Source of the DNA: Myxococcales bacterium
GTDB taxonomy: Bacteria > Myxococcota_A > Polyangia > Haliangiales > Haliangiaceae
Assembly: GCA_016707895.1 (NCBI GenBank)
Contig: JADJGV010000012.1
Location: 280,525 to 344,524 of the forward strand
Reading direction: 5' to 3'
Length of the DNA stretch: 64,000 nucleotides
Shown here: positions 34,601 through 43,117 of the stretch, one piece after another
How positions within the stretch are numbered: the first letter of the stretch is position 1
How the letters are laid out: each line of letters begins with the position of its first letter
Made by a program: the position numbers and the translations under genes
The notes under the pieces: generated by a model
Databases searched by the model: none
What the model was told of the DNA's origin: nothing
The model's input: only the letters and a program-made list of their open reading frames with translations

Positions 34601-35250
34601 CGTCGCCGCTGGTCGGCTCGAGCTTCGCCGGCTGGAGCGGCGGCGGCTGCACCGGCACCGGCAGCTGCACGGTCACCGTGACCGCGGCCACCTCCGTGAC
34701 CGCCACCTTCACGCTCAACAGCTACACGCTGTCGGTCGCCACCGCCGGCTCCGGCGGCGGCACCGTCACGTCGACGCCGGCCGGCATCAACTGCGGCGCC
34801 ACGTGCGCCGCCGGGTTTACCCACGGCACCAGCGTGACGCTGACCGCGGCGCCCAACGGCGGCTCGACCTTCAGCGGCTGGAGCGGCGGCGGCTGCGCGG
34901 GGACCGGCCCGTGCACCGTCAGCATGACCTCGGCAACGACGGTGACCGCCACCTTCACCGCCAACCTGTACACGCTCACGGTGTGGCGCAACGGCAGCGG
35001 CACCGTGACGTCGACCCCGGCCGGCATCACGTGCGCCACCGGCTGCACCTCGACCGCGCCGGTGTCGGCCCAGTACCCCTTCGGCACGCTGGTGACGCTC
35101 GACGCCAGCGACAGCGGGCTGTGGTTCTGGAGCGACTGGGGCGGCGCCTGCGCCGGCCAGGGACCGTCGTGCACGCTCACCATCGACAGCGACCTGTCGA
35201 CCAACGCGATCTTCATCCGCGACACCGGCTGCGACCCGATCTGCCCGTGA
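31606..35250 (+). CDS. Giant Cys-rich repeat lipoprotein, 14 repeats (InlB B-repeat-like)
   Basis: A 1214-residue protein. ATG 31606 opens a lipoprotein signal peptide ending LTAC (about residue 21), then VDSPTFTGMIDAADG and an acidic linker. The rest is 14 tandem repeats of about 80 residues, each built as GTVTSSPAGIxCGADC...GTxVTLTAxP..GSTFAGWSGGGCTGTGTC....TTVTATF. This matches the divergent InlB B-repeat/bacterial repeat domain seen in surface proteins. Most repeats have four Cys, so each may be disulfide-locked. The last repeat is shortened and divergent. Likely role: adhesin or surface coat (inference). Confidence 0.82.
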   Translation: MQFVGSRSLRFALTLGLALAWLTACAVDSPTFTGMIDAADGDAGTTDGGGDEVSLAVSKIGTAGGTVSSNPGGIDCGATCTASFPRGAMVTLTAMPDADAAFAGWTGACVGNAPTCTVTLDAATTVTATFNVAQYLVTVDLTGSGVGSVAAAAAGIGCPTACETQVAHGTQLRLTAAADPGSEFVGWTVSGGGTPCAGTGACVTTVTGATTIVATFARNQSLEVTRSGNGNGTVTSAPTGINCGADCSEQFPPASSVTLTATPAADSNFVGWTGGGCAGTGPCTVVVSGATLVTAEFALKQYTLTVTKAGLGAGTVASTPAGVNCGATCGAQFNAGTVITLTASPTAGSVFAGWSGGGCTGTASCMVALAGATTVTATFSPILHTLTVLRSGAGAGTVVSSPAGVSCGADCTEDFAQGAMVTLTATPNAGSTFVGWSGAACTGTGACAITMSAAATVTAMFTATQVTLTIAKAGTGTGSVSSSPAGIACGADCSEPYAVGTGVTLSAAANAGSTFAGWSGGGCTGTGTCTVAMAMATTVTATFTLDTFPVTVSKAGTGAGTVTSTPAGINCGADCAETWAYGTAVTLTAAPSAGSTFTGWSGGGCTGTGTCALTVAASTAVTATFAINSYTLTAAKTGAGGGTVTSSPAGISCGADCTESITHGAMVTLTATPAGGSIFSGWSGGGCAGTGSCVVTVTAATTVTGAFALAPFALTVSKAGTGAGTVTSSPAGINCGADCTEPYTNGTSVTLTATPTAGSTFAGWSGGGCTGTGTCTVSITAAISVTATFTLNTYPLGVTKAGTGAGTVTSSPAGISCGGTCSANFGHGTTVTLTAAPTAGSSFAGWSGAGCSGTGTCAVTVTAAASVTATFTLNTYPLTVTKGGTGYATITSSPAGISCGATCSASFGHGTTVTLTATATIGSTFTGWSGAGCSGTGTCTVAMTAAASVTANIAINSYTLAVALAGSGAGTVTSTPAGISCGADCAETVGHGTALTLSASPLVGSSFAGWSGGGCTGTGSCTVTVTAATSVTATFTLNSYTLSVATAGSGGGTVTSTPAGINCGATCAAGFTHGTSVTLTAAPNGGSTFSGWSGGGCAGTGPCTVSMTSATTVTATFTANLYTLTVWRNGSGTVTSTPAGITCATGCTSTAPVSAQYPFGTLVTLDASDSGLWFWSDWGGACAGQGPSCTLTIDSDLSTNAIFIRDTGCDPICP

Positions 35251-35380
35251 CCCGATCGGCCCGTGATCGCCTTGGGCGGTGACGCCGCCGGGCGTTCATG
35301 AGACGATGGCGGTAATGGATCGCCGTCCGGTCAGGGGAACGGCCGGCGGTCCTCACCTCGCCTCATCCGAAGGACGCGCC

Positions 35381-38300
35381 ATGTCGTCATCGCTCTCTCG
35401 CGTCGCGCGGTTCGCGCGGTTCGCTCTGCTGGCCACGCTGTGCGCCGCGACCGCCTGCTCGGTCGACGATCCGTCGTTCACCGGCATCGTCGACGCCGCC
35501 GATCCCGACGGCGCCCAGCCCGTCGACGCCGACACCACCGACGGCCCGCCCGGCACGGTGAACCTCACCGTCACCCGCGACGGCACGTCGACCGGCACCG
35601 TCACGTCGAACCCCGGCGGCATCAACTGCGGCACGCAGTGCAGCGCGGCGTTCGCGATCGACAGCATGGTGACCTTGACCGCGACGCCCGACACCGGCGC
35701 CGAGTTCGCGGGCTGGGCCGGCGGCGGCTGCACCGGCACCGGCGCCTGCACGGTCACGCTCAGCGCCGCGACCGCGGTCACCGCGACCTTCAACACCGCC
35801 CAGTACGAGGTGACGATCGATCTCGGCGGCTCGGGCACCGGCATGGTCACCGGCGCCAGCGCCGGCATCGCCTGCCCCGGCACCTGCACCGCGATGGTCC
35901 CCCACGGCAGCCAGCTGTCGCTCACCGCCTCGACGGGCGCCAACTCGCTGTTCGTCGGCTGGACCGTCGCCGGCGGCGGCACCACCTGCAGCGGCACCGG
36001 CTCGTGCACGACGACGATCACCGGGCCCGCGACCATCACCGCGACGTTCGCGCTCAACCAGTCGCTCGAGGTGACCAAGGCCGGCACCGGCACCGGCACC
36101 GTCACGTCGAACCCCACCGGCATCAACTGCGGGGTCGACTGCAACGAGACCTACGCGCCGGCCACGTCGGTCACGTTGACCGCCACCGCCGCCGCCGACT
36201 CGACCTTCGCCGGCTGGACCGGCGGCGGCTGCTCGGGCACCGGCACCTGCGTGGTCGTCGTCAACGGCGCGACGCTGGTCACCGCGACCTTCACGCTGCG
36301 CCAGTACACGCTGACCGTCAACAAGGCCGGCCTGGGCGCCGGCACCGTGACGTCGACGCCCACGGGCATCAACTGCGGCGCTACCTGCGCGGCGCTGTAC
36401 GACGCCGGCACCACCGTCACGCTCACCGCCTCGCCCACCGCCGGCTCGATCTTCGCTGGCTGGAGCGGCGGCGGCTGCACCGGCACCAGCACCTGCCAGG
36501 TCACGCTGGCCGCGGCCACGACCGTGACGGCCACCTTCACGCCGATCCTGCACACGCTGACCGTGATGCGCGCCGGCGCCGGCTCGGGCACCGTGACCTC
36601 GGCGCCCGCCGGCATCAACTGCGGCGCCGACTGCGTCGAGGACTACGCCCAGGGCACGATGGTCACGCTCACCGCCGCGCCCAGCGCCGGCTCGACGTTC
36701 ATGGGCTGGGGCGGCGCCGGCTGCACCGGCACCGGCACCTGCGCCGTCACGATGGCGGCGGCGACCACCGTCACCGCCACCTTCACCGCGATGACCGTGA
36801 CCCTGACCGTCGCCAAGGCCGGCACCGGCACCGGCACGGTCACCTCGTCGCCGGCCGGCGTCGCCTGCGGCGTCGACTGCTCCGAGGCGTACACCGTCGG
36901 CACCGGCGTCACGCTGTCCGCCAGCGCCGACCCCGGCACCACGTTCGGCGGCTGGAGCGGCGGCGGCTGCGCTGGCACCGGCACCTGCATGGTGACGATG
37001 AGCATGGCCCAGACCGTCACCGCGACGTTCACGCTCAACACCTACCCGGTCACCGTCACCAAGGCTGGCACCGGCGCCGGCACCGTCACCTCGGCCCCCG
37101 CCGGCATCACCTGCGGCGCCGACTGCGCCGGCGACTTCGGCCACGGCACGATGGTCACGCTCACGGCGACCCCGACGGCCGGCTCGACGTTCACCGGCTG
37201 GAGCGGCGGCGGCTGCACCGGCGCCAGCACCTGCGTGCTGACCGTGACCGCCGCGGCCGCGACCACCGCGACCTTCACCGCCGACCAGGTCACGCTGACC
37301 GTGACCAAGACCGGCGCCGGCTCGGGCACGGTCACGTCGTCGCCGGCCGGCGTCACCTGCGGCGCCGACTGCACCGAGACCGTCAACTACGGCACGATGA
37401 TCACGCTGTCGGCCACGCCGGCCGGCGGCTCGATCTTCAACGGCTGGAGCGGCGGCGGCTGCACCGGCACCGGCTCGTGCGTGGTCACGCTGACCGCGGC
37501 CACCACCGTCACCGCCGACTTCGCGCTGGCGCCGTTCGCGCTCAGCGTGACCAAGGCCGGCACCGGCGCGGGCACCGTCACCTCGGCACCGGCCGGCATC
37601 AACTGCGGCGCCGACTGCACCGAGCCCTACACCAACGGCACGTCGGTCACGCTCACCGCCGCCGCCAGCCCGGGCTCGACGTTCACGGGCTGGTCGGGTG
37701 GCGGCTGCACCGGCACCGGCACCTGCACCGTGTCGATCACCGCCGCGATCAGCGTCACCGCGACCTTCACGCTCAACACGTACACGCTGACCGTCGCCCT
37801 GGCCGGCACCGGCGTCGGCACCGTCACCTCGTCGCCGGCCGGCATCGCGTGCGGCGCCGACTGCACCGAGACCGTCGGTCACGGCGCGACGATGACCCTG
37901 ACCGCGACGCCGGTCGCCGGCACCACCTTCGCCGGGTGGTCGGGCGGCGGCTGCTCCGGCACCGGCACCTGCGCGGTCACCGTCACCGCCGCGACCACCG
38001 TCACCGCGACGTTCACGCTCAACACGTACACGCTGGCGGTCACCAAGGCCGGCACCGGCGCCGGCACCGTCAGCTCGTCGCCGGCCGGCATCAGCTGCGG
38101 CGCCACCTGCTCGGCCGCGTTCGGCCACGGCACCTCGGTGGTGCTGACCGCTACACCGTCGGGCGGCTCGACCTTCAGCGGCTGGAGCGGCGGCGGCTGC
38201 GCTGGCACCGGCACCTGCACCGTCGCGATGACCGCCGCGGCGTCGGTGACCGCGACCTTCGCGCTCAACACGTACACGCTGACCGCCGCGCTGGCCGGCA

Positions 38301-40741
38301 CCGGCAGCGGCACCGTCACCTCGTCGCCCGCCGGCATCACCTGCGGCGCCGACTGCACCGAGGTCGTCGGCCACGGCACGGTGATGACGCTGACCGCGTC
38401 GCCGGGCGTCGGCTCGACGTTCACCGGCTGGAGCGGCGGCGGCTGCACCGGCACCGGCACCTGCGCGGTCACCGTCACCGCGGCCACCACCGTCACCGCC
38501 ACGTTCGCGCTCAACAGCTATACGCTGACCGTCGCCAAGGCTGGCACCGGCGCGGGCACCGTGACCTCGGCGCCGGTCGGCATCACCTGCGGCGCGACCT
38601 GCGCCGCGAGCTTCTCGCACGGCACCAGCGTCACCTTGAGCGCCACGCCGACCGCCGGCTCGACGTTCAGCGGCTGGAGCGGCGGCGGCTGCTCGGGCAC
38701 TGGCACCTGCGTGGTCGCCGTGACCTCGGCCACCACCGTCACCGCCAGCTTCACGATCAACACGTACACGCTCAGCGTCACGATCGGCGCCTCGACCGGC
38801 ACCGGCTCGGTGGCGTCGTCGCCGGCCGGCATCACCTGCGGCGCCGACTGCAGCGAGGTCTACAACCACGGCACCAGCGTCACGCTGACCGCCACGCCGG
38901 CCGTCGGCTCCACGTTCTCCGGCTGGAGCGGCGCCTGCACCGGCGCCGGCACCTGCACCGTCTCGATGACCGCGGCCACCGCGGTGACCGCGACGTTCGC
39001 GATCGCGCAATACACGCTGACCGCCACCAAGACCGGCACCGGCGCCGGCACGATCACCTCGTCGCCGGCCGGCATCTCCTGCGGCGCCGACTGCACCGAG
39101 ACCGTCAACTACAACACCAGCCTGGTCCTGACCGCCGCCCCGAGCGTCGGCTCGACCTTCACCGGCTGGAGCGGCGGCGGCTGCACCGGCACCGGCACCT
39201 GCACGGTCGCGGTCACGGCGAATACCACCGTCACCGCGAACTTCGTGCTGAACACGTACACGCTGAGCGTGACGACCGCCGGGTCGGGCAGCGTGACGTC
39301 GTCGCCGGCCGGCATCAGCTGCGGCACCACGTGCTCGGCCAGCTTCAACCACGGCACCGCCGTCACGCTGACCGCCGCCGCCGGCTCCGGCTACACCTTC
39401 ACCGGCTGGGGCGGCGCCTGCACCGGCACCGGCACCTGCGCGGTGACGATGACCGCCGCGGCGAGCGTCTCGGCCACGTTCACGCTCAACACGTACACGC
39501 TCGCCGTCACCAAGTCGGGCACCGGCGCCGGCACCGTCACCTCGTCGCCGGCCGGCATCACCTGCGGCGCGGACTGCAGCGAGGTCTACAGCCACGGCAC
39601 CAGCGTGACGCTGACCGCCGCGGCCAGCTCCGGCTCGACGTTCGCCGGCTGGAGCGGCGGCGGCTGCACCGGCACCGGCACCTGCGCGGTCTCGGTCACC
39701 GCGGCCACCACCGTCACCGCGAACTTCACGCTGAACACGTACACGCTGACGGTCACGACCACTGGGTCGGGCACCGTGACGTCGTCGCCGGCCGGCATCA
39801 CCTGCGGCACCACGTGCAGCGCGTCGTTCAATCACGGCACTGCGGTCACGCTCACGGCGGCCGCCGGCTCCGGCTACACCTTCACCGGCTGGGGCGGCGC
39901 CTGCACCGGCAGCGGCACGTGCTCGGTGACGATGACCGCCGCCGCCAGCGTGACGGCGACGTTCACGCTCAACACGTACACGCTGAGCGTCACCAAGTCC
40001 GGCACCGGCGCCGGGACGGTGACCTCGTCGCCGGCGGGCATCACCTGCGGCGCTGACTGCTCGCAGACGTACAACCACGGCACCAGCGTCGTGTTGACCG
40101 CGGCCGCCAGCTCCGGGTCGACGTTCGCCGGCTGGTCGGGTGGCGGCTGCACCGGCACCGCCAGCACTTGCACCGTGCCGATGACGTCGGCCGCGACGGT
40201 CGACGCGCGCTTCAACATCAACACGTACACCATCACCATCACCAAGACCGGCAGCGGCACGGTCACGTCGTCGCCGGCCGGCATCACCTGCGGGACCACC
40301 TGCACGGGGACGTTCGCCCACGGCACCAGCGTCACGCTGATGGCGACGCCGGACGCCGGCTACTCGTGGAGCGGCTGGGGCGGCAGCGGCCCGTCGGTCG
40401 GCTGCAACGGACCGCCGAGCTGCACGTTCACCATCGCGGGCAGCCAGAACATCACGGCGACGTTCCTCTCGCCCCCCATCACCATTGACGTGGAGTTCCC
40501 TCGCTCAGGCAACGGGACGGTGTCATTCTCACCGACCGCGACGAGTTGCAGTTCGTTCTGCGCTCGGACGTTCCCGGCCGGCACGCCGTCGGTCACGCTC
40601 ACGGCGACACCCGCGGCAAACAACACTTTCATCCGCTGGACAGGCGCGTGCACTGGCACCGGGCCCTGCACGGTCACCGCGGACGCGTTCGTATCTGCGG
40701 AATTCTGCCCAACGTCACAGCCAAACTGTCCGTTCCTGTAA
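35381..40741 (+). CDS. Giant Cys-rich repeat lipoprotein, 21 repeats (paralogue of upstream gene)
   Basis: A 1786-residue protein from ATG 35381. The lipoprotein start (...LLATLCAATAC, then SVDDPSFTGIVDAADPDGA) resembles that of the neighbour at 31606. It holds 21 repeats of the same four-Cys InlB B-like unit. Repeats 1-9 align one-to-one with repeats 1-9 of the neighbour by their linker phrases (for example repeat 5 starts PILHTLTV and repeat 9 starts LAPFAL in both), so the whole gene was duplicated, after which the tail expanded. Repeats 16-19 form a dimer of a short and a long type repeated twice, with a further short-type unit after it. The last repeat and tail (SQPNCPFL) differ. The repeats are open on several frames, so antisense ORFs here are shadows. 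Confidence 0.82.
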   Translation: MSSSLSRVARFARFALLATLCAATACSVDDPSFTGIVDAADPDGAQPVDADTTDGPPGTVNLTVTRDGTSTGTVTSNPGGINCGTQCSAAFAIDSMVTLTATPDTGAEFAGWAGGGCTGTGACTVTLSAATAVTATFNTAQYEVTIDLGGSGTGMVTGASAGIACPGTCTAMVPHGSQLSLTASTGANSLFVGWTVAGGGTTCSGTGSCTTTITGPATITATFALNQSLEVTKAGTGTGTVTSNPTGINCGVDCNETYAPATSVTLTATAAADSTFAGWTGGGCSGTGTCVVVVNGATLVTATFTLRQYTLTVNKAGLGAGTVTSTPTGINCGATCAALYDAGTTVTLTASPTAGSIFAGWSGGGCTGTSTCQVTLAAATTVTATFTPILHTLTVMRAGAGSGTVTSAPAGINCGADCVEDYAQGTMVTLTAAPSAGSTFMGWGGAGCTGTGTCAVTMAAATTVTATFTAMTVTLTVAKAGTGTGTVTSSPAGVACGVDCSEAYTVGTGVTLSASADPGTTFGGWSGGGCAGTGTCMVTMSMAQTVTATFTLNTYPVTVTKAGTGAGTVTSAPAGITCGADCAGDFGHGTMVTLTATPTAGSTFTGWSGGGCTGASTCVLTVTAAAATTATFTADQVTLTVTKTGAGSGTVTSSPAGVTCGADCTETVNYGTMITLSATPAGGSIFNGWSGGGCTGTGSCVVTLTAATTVTADFALAPFALSVTKAGTGAGTVTSAPAGINCGADCTEPYTNGTSVTLTAAASPGSTFTGWSGGGCTGTGTCTVSITAAISVTATFTLNTYTLTVALAGTGVGTVTSSPAGIACGADCTETVGHGATMTLTATPVAGTTFAGWSGGGCSGTGTCAVTVTAATTVTATFTLNTYTLAVTKAGTGAGTVSSSPAGISCGATCSAAFGHGTSVVLTATPSGGSTFSGWSGGGCAGTGTCTVAMTAAASVTATFALNTYTLTAALAGTGSGTVTSSPAGITCGADCTEVVGHGTVMTLTASPGVGSTFTGWSGGGCTGTGTCAVTVTAATTVTATFALNSYTLTVAKAGTGAGTVTSAPVGITCGATCAASFSHGTSVTLSATPTAGSTFSGWSGGGCSGTGTCVVAVTSATTVTASFTINTYTLSVTIGASTGTGSVASSPAGITCGADCSEVYNHGTSVTLTATPAVGSTFSGWSGACTGAGTCTVSMTAATAVTATFAIAQYTLTATKTGTGAGTITSSPAGISCGADCTETVNYNTSLVLTAAPSVGSTFTGWSGGGCTGTGTCTVAVTANTTVTANFVLNTYTLSVTTAGSGSVTSSPAGISCGTTCSASFNHGTAVTLTAAAGSGYTFTGWGGACTGTGTCAVTMTAAASVSATFTLNTYTLAVTKSGTGAGTVTSSPAGITCGADCSEVYSHGTSVTLTAAASSGSTFAGWSGGGCTGTGTCAVSVTAATTVTANFTLNTYTLTVTTTGSGTVTSSPAGITCGTTCSASFNHGTAVTLTAAAGSGYTFTGWGGACTGSGTCSVTMTAAASVTATFTLNTYTLSVTKSGTGAGTVTSSPAGITCGADCSQTYNHGTSVVLTAAASSGSTFAGWSGGGCTGTASTCTVPMTSAATVDARFNINTYTITITKTGSGTVTSSPAGITCGTTCTGTFAHGTSVTLMATPDAGYSWSGWGGSGPSVGCNGPPSCTFTIAGSQNITATFLSPPITIDVEFPRSGNGTVSFSPTATSCSSFCARTFPAGTPSVTLTATPAANNTFIRWTGACTGTGPCTVTADAFVSAEFCPTSQPNCPFL
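39248..40216 (+). repeat. Higher-order dimeric repeat inside the 21-repeat protein
   Basis: Two copies of a 483- and 486-bp unit (39248-39730 and 39731-40216), each made of a short repeat (TTxGSGxVTSSPAGI.CGTTC...AAGSGYTFTGWGGACTG) plus a long repeat (TKSGTGAGTVTSSPAGITCGADCS...SSGSTFAGWSGGGCTG). This points to recent unequal exchange at dimer scale. Confidence 0.7.
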
Positions 40742-40774
40742 CGGTGCTTGATCGCGCGCGGCTAGGATGAGGAC

Positions 40775-42541
40775 ATGGGGCGAGGAATCACCGGGCTCAG
40801 CCTATTAGCCATCAGCTGCCAATTCGCGCGGCCGCCAGACGTCCAACCCGATGCCGGACCGGACGCACCACCAGATGCGCCCACAGACGCGCGCCCCGAT
40901 GTCGTCCAGGGGCGATCGACATTTCGCCACGTCTTCGGCGACCAGGCAGTCGACATCCCGTTCGACCTAACCGTCCTCACGGTTCAGGCGCTGATACCAA
41001 ACGGCTCGGCCTTCGCCACCGCCGCCGGCGTCGCGCACGCCGATGGGACGTTCGAAATCGACAACGTACAACCGGGCGTCCAGTACCTACTCCGACTCGG
41101 ACGCTCGTACTACGTCACGGACCAACACGCGCTGGACTTCCACACGATCATCCCTGCACGCGCCGGCGTTGCCACGGCGACCCAGCCCACCGCCGTGACA
41201 TTTCAGATCGCGGGCACCGCCGACTTCCAGGCCGGCGACCAACTCATCGCGGCTTCCCAGTCCGCAGACGCCCAGGCGTGGCTCACCACGAACATCGGCC
41301 AGGCTTCAACGCTTGCCACGGTCGACTGGATGACGAGCGCGACCGCGACGTTTGGTGGGGTCGGCCACATCCCATCGCCGGCGGCCGACGACGACTTCTG
41401 GGTGCTCAGGTATCGAACGAACCAGGCGCAAGGCACGTACGCCTCGACCATCATCGAGGCCACCGATATCAGCAGCGCGGCGTTGCAGGATGGCCAAGCG
41501 GCGACGATCTCGGCCACCTTGGCCGCGCCTGCGCGGTCGCTCACCTTGCCGGACGCCATCTCGCTCATGCCCTACGCCATCGGTCACTCGGCCTTTACCC
41601 GAGCGGATTCGGCCGGTGTCGAGTGCGCGGCCGTGCGAGCCCGCACCACCTACCGCGGCGCCGACGGCGGAGTCCTGGGTGGATTGAGCATCATGACCCT
41701 CGCACACCAACCGCCGATTCCAGCGACGCTCGATCTGAGCGCGCCCGTCGGAGACCCGTTTCCACAAGACTGGACGCGGTTCTGCGTTATCCGCCACCGG
41801 CGCACCCGGGCACTGCGCGTGCCGGGCACTACGATTGCGTGGAAGATGGGGAGTGGCACCGAACGCGTCGCCGAACCACATGCCGTCGTCGGCACCCCCA
41901 TACAGCCGCCGACCTCGATACGCGTCTCAGGGCAGGACGGCGATCGTGGCGGCTTGTTGCGCAACAACGGAGCGCCCGTGGTCATCTCATGGACCGGCAC
42001 GGCCCAAGCGACCCAGTACAACGTGACCGTCTACCAATTGCGGGCACAAGGCGGGGCCACTCGAGTGACGCTATTGGCGACGGTCACGACGCCCGCCCCC
42101 ACGTTGACCATCCCCGTGGAGTTGCTCGCTGGCAGCGACTTCCTGACCTTCACGGTCAGCGCGATCAGCGCCACCAACGCGTACGCGAGCGGCGCCTTGT
42201 TTCCGGAGGGCGTCCCCGGCGGCTCCGCGTCGGCGACCACCGCCATGTTTCGATGGTCCGCCACATGCGGAGACGGCGTTCCTGACGTTGGCGAGGCTTG
42301 CGATGCAAGCGCCGAGACGGCGGCCTGCGACGCCGACTGCACGGCGGTGCAGTGTGGCGACGGCGTGCGCAACGTCACCGCCGGAGAGCTTTGCGACAGC
42401 ATCGTCGACACGCCGGGCTGCGACAGCGACTGCACCGCCAACACCTGCGGTGACGGCTACTGGAACGTCGAGACCGAGCAGTGTGACGACGGCGGGACCG
42501 CGCCGGGCGACGGTTGCTCGGCCACGTGCACGAACGAGTAG
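40775..42541 (+). CDS. Lipoprotein with DUF4215/Myxo Cys-rich repeat tail
   Basis: A 588-residue protein starting MGRGITGLSLLAISC, a lipoprotein signal (Cys about residue 15), followed by a Pro/Asp linker. The middle ~350 residues are beta-rich with no recognised family, including a fibronectin-III-like segment (QPPTSIRVSGQDG...FTVSAISATN). The C-terminus has the Myxococcus Cys-rich repeat CGDGVPDVGEACD...CDADC, CGDGVRN...CDSDC and CGDGYWNVETEQCDDGGTAPGDGCSATC (DUF4215-type). Base composition is a little lower in GC than the repeat genes. It starts 33 bp after the preceding stop and is probably co-transcribed with it. Confidence 0.8.
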   Translation: MGRGITGLSLLAISCQFARPPDVQPDAGPDAPPDAPTDARPDVVQGRSTFRHVFGDQAVDIPFDLTVLTVQALIPNGSAFATAAGVAHADGTFEIDNVQPGVQYLLRLGRSYYVTDQHALDFHTIIPARAGVATATQPTAVTFQIAGTADFQAGDQLIAASQSADAQAWLTTNIGQASTLATVDWMTSATATFGGVGHIPSPAADDDFWVLRYRTNQAQGTYASTIIEATDISSAALQDGQAATISATLAAPARSLTLPDAISLMPYAIGHSAFTRADSAGVECAAVRARTTYRGADGGVLGGLSIMTLAHQPPIPATLDLSAPVGDPFPQDWTRFCVIRHRRTRALRVPGTTIAWKMGSGTERVAEPHAVVGTPIQPPTSIRVSGQDGDRGGLLRNNGAPVVISWTGTAQATQYNVTVYQLRAQGGATRVTLLATVTTPAPTLTIPVELLAGSDFLTFTVSAISATNAYASGALFPEGVPGGSASATTAMFRWSATCGDGVPDVGEACDASAETAACDADCTAVQCGDGVRNVTAGELCDSIVDTPGCDSDCTANTCGDGYWNVETEQCDDGGTAPGDGCSATCTNE

Positions 42542-42563
42542 CGCGCGGGGGACCGGGCCAAGC

Positions 42564-42892
42564 GCGCGCAACCGCGCGCCCGATCGGTCGATGGCCCGCG
42601 GCATGCGCGAGCCTGGAGCAGCGCCTTCGGCGGTCGGTCCATGAGCGACGCGTCCTTCCTCCGCGATGGCGGCGCGCACCACCGAAGCCTGACGGCGCAG
42701 CTGGCGGACCTGCTTCGCCGGGCCCCCGACGTCGAGGCCGCGCTCCGGTTGCTGACTGGCTACCAGGCGCGGCGCCCGACCCGGGGGGCGTGGGCGAGGG
42801 AGTTCGCCGCGCCGTGTTCGACGAGGTGCCGCTCGCGGGCGACGTGTTGCGGACGGCACGAGATCGATGGCGCGGTGGTCTGGGTCGGCCCT
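42564..42892 (+). pseudogene. Decayed partial duplicate of the membrane protein gene at 43118
   Basis: The stretch from about 42564 to 42892 resembles 43037-43373, including the upstream leader (GCGCGCAACCGCG...GGTCGAT...GCGGCATG). It encodes LRRAPDVEAALRLLTGYQARRPTRGAWAREFAAP against VRQATDVETALRLLARHQARLPTRGRWARSLAAP. A frame change follows: FDEVPLAG continues in another frame, and HEIDGAVVWVGP returns to the first. Similarity then stops abruptly near 42892 before a stop codon. The region from 42541 to 43117 holds nothing else I can support. Confidence 0.7.
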
Positions 42893-43117
42893 GTCAAGCG
42901 CCACTAAAACTGCCCCCCGTGGCGTCACGAATCCTGACCCCACCCTGGTGTTCAGTGGTTGGTCTTGGTTGAGCCGTCGACGGGTCGGCCGCGCCACCAC
43001 CAGCACTCGAGCGGCCCGCGCAGACGCTCACCCCGACGGCGCGCAACCGCGAGCGTGAGCGGTCGATAGCTGCGGCATGACGATGTTGCCTTGGGGCATG
43101 GCCCTGGAGCCGCGCTG

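Noticed and set aside
31588..34824. A 1078-codon minus-strand open frame over the first repeat gene
   Set aside because: Same explanation as the larger shadow: repeat structure plus high GC at third positions leaves antisense frames open.
35387..40321. A 1644-codon open frame on the minus strand opposite the repeat lipoprotein
   Set aside because: It is a by-product of the repetitive, very GC-rich plus-strand gene. It has no signal peptide, start context or recognisable fold, and its composition is Gly/Ala/Arg-rich low complexity.
31606..40741. CRISPR or other nucleic-acid repeat array
   Set aside because: The repeats are protein-coding, ~240 bp long with no spacers, and keep the reading frame throughout. 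No CRISPR array is seen in the window.
42893..43030. Complete insertion sequence after the pseudogene
   Set aside because: Only a short C-rich flank is visible, with no transposase frame or matching inverted repeats, so at most a remnant.
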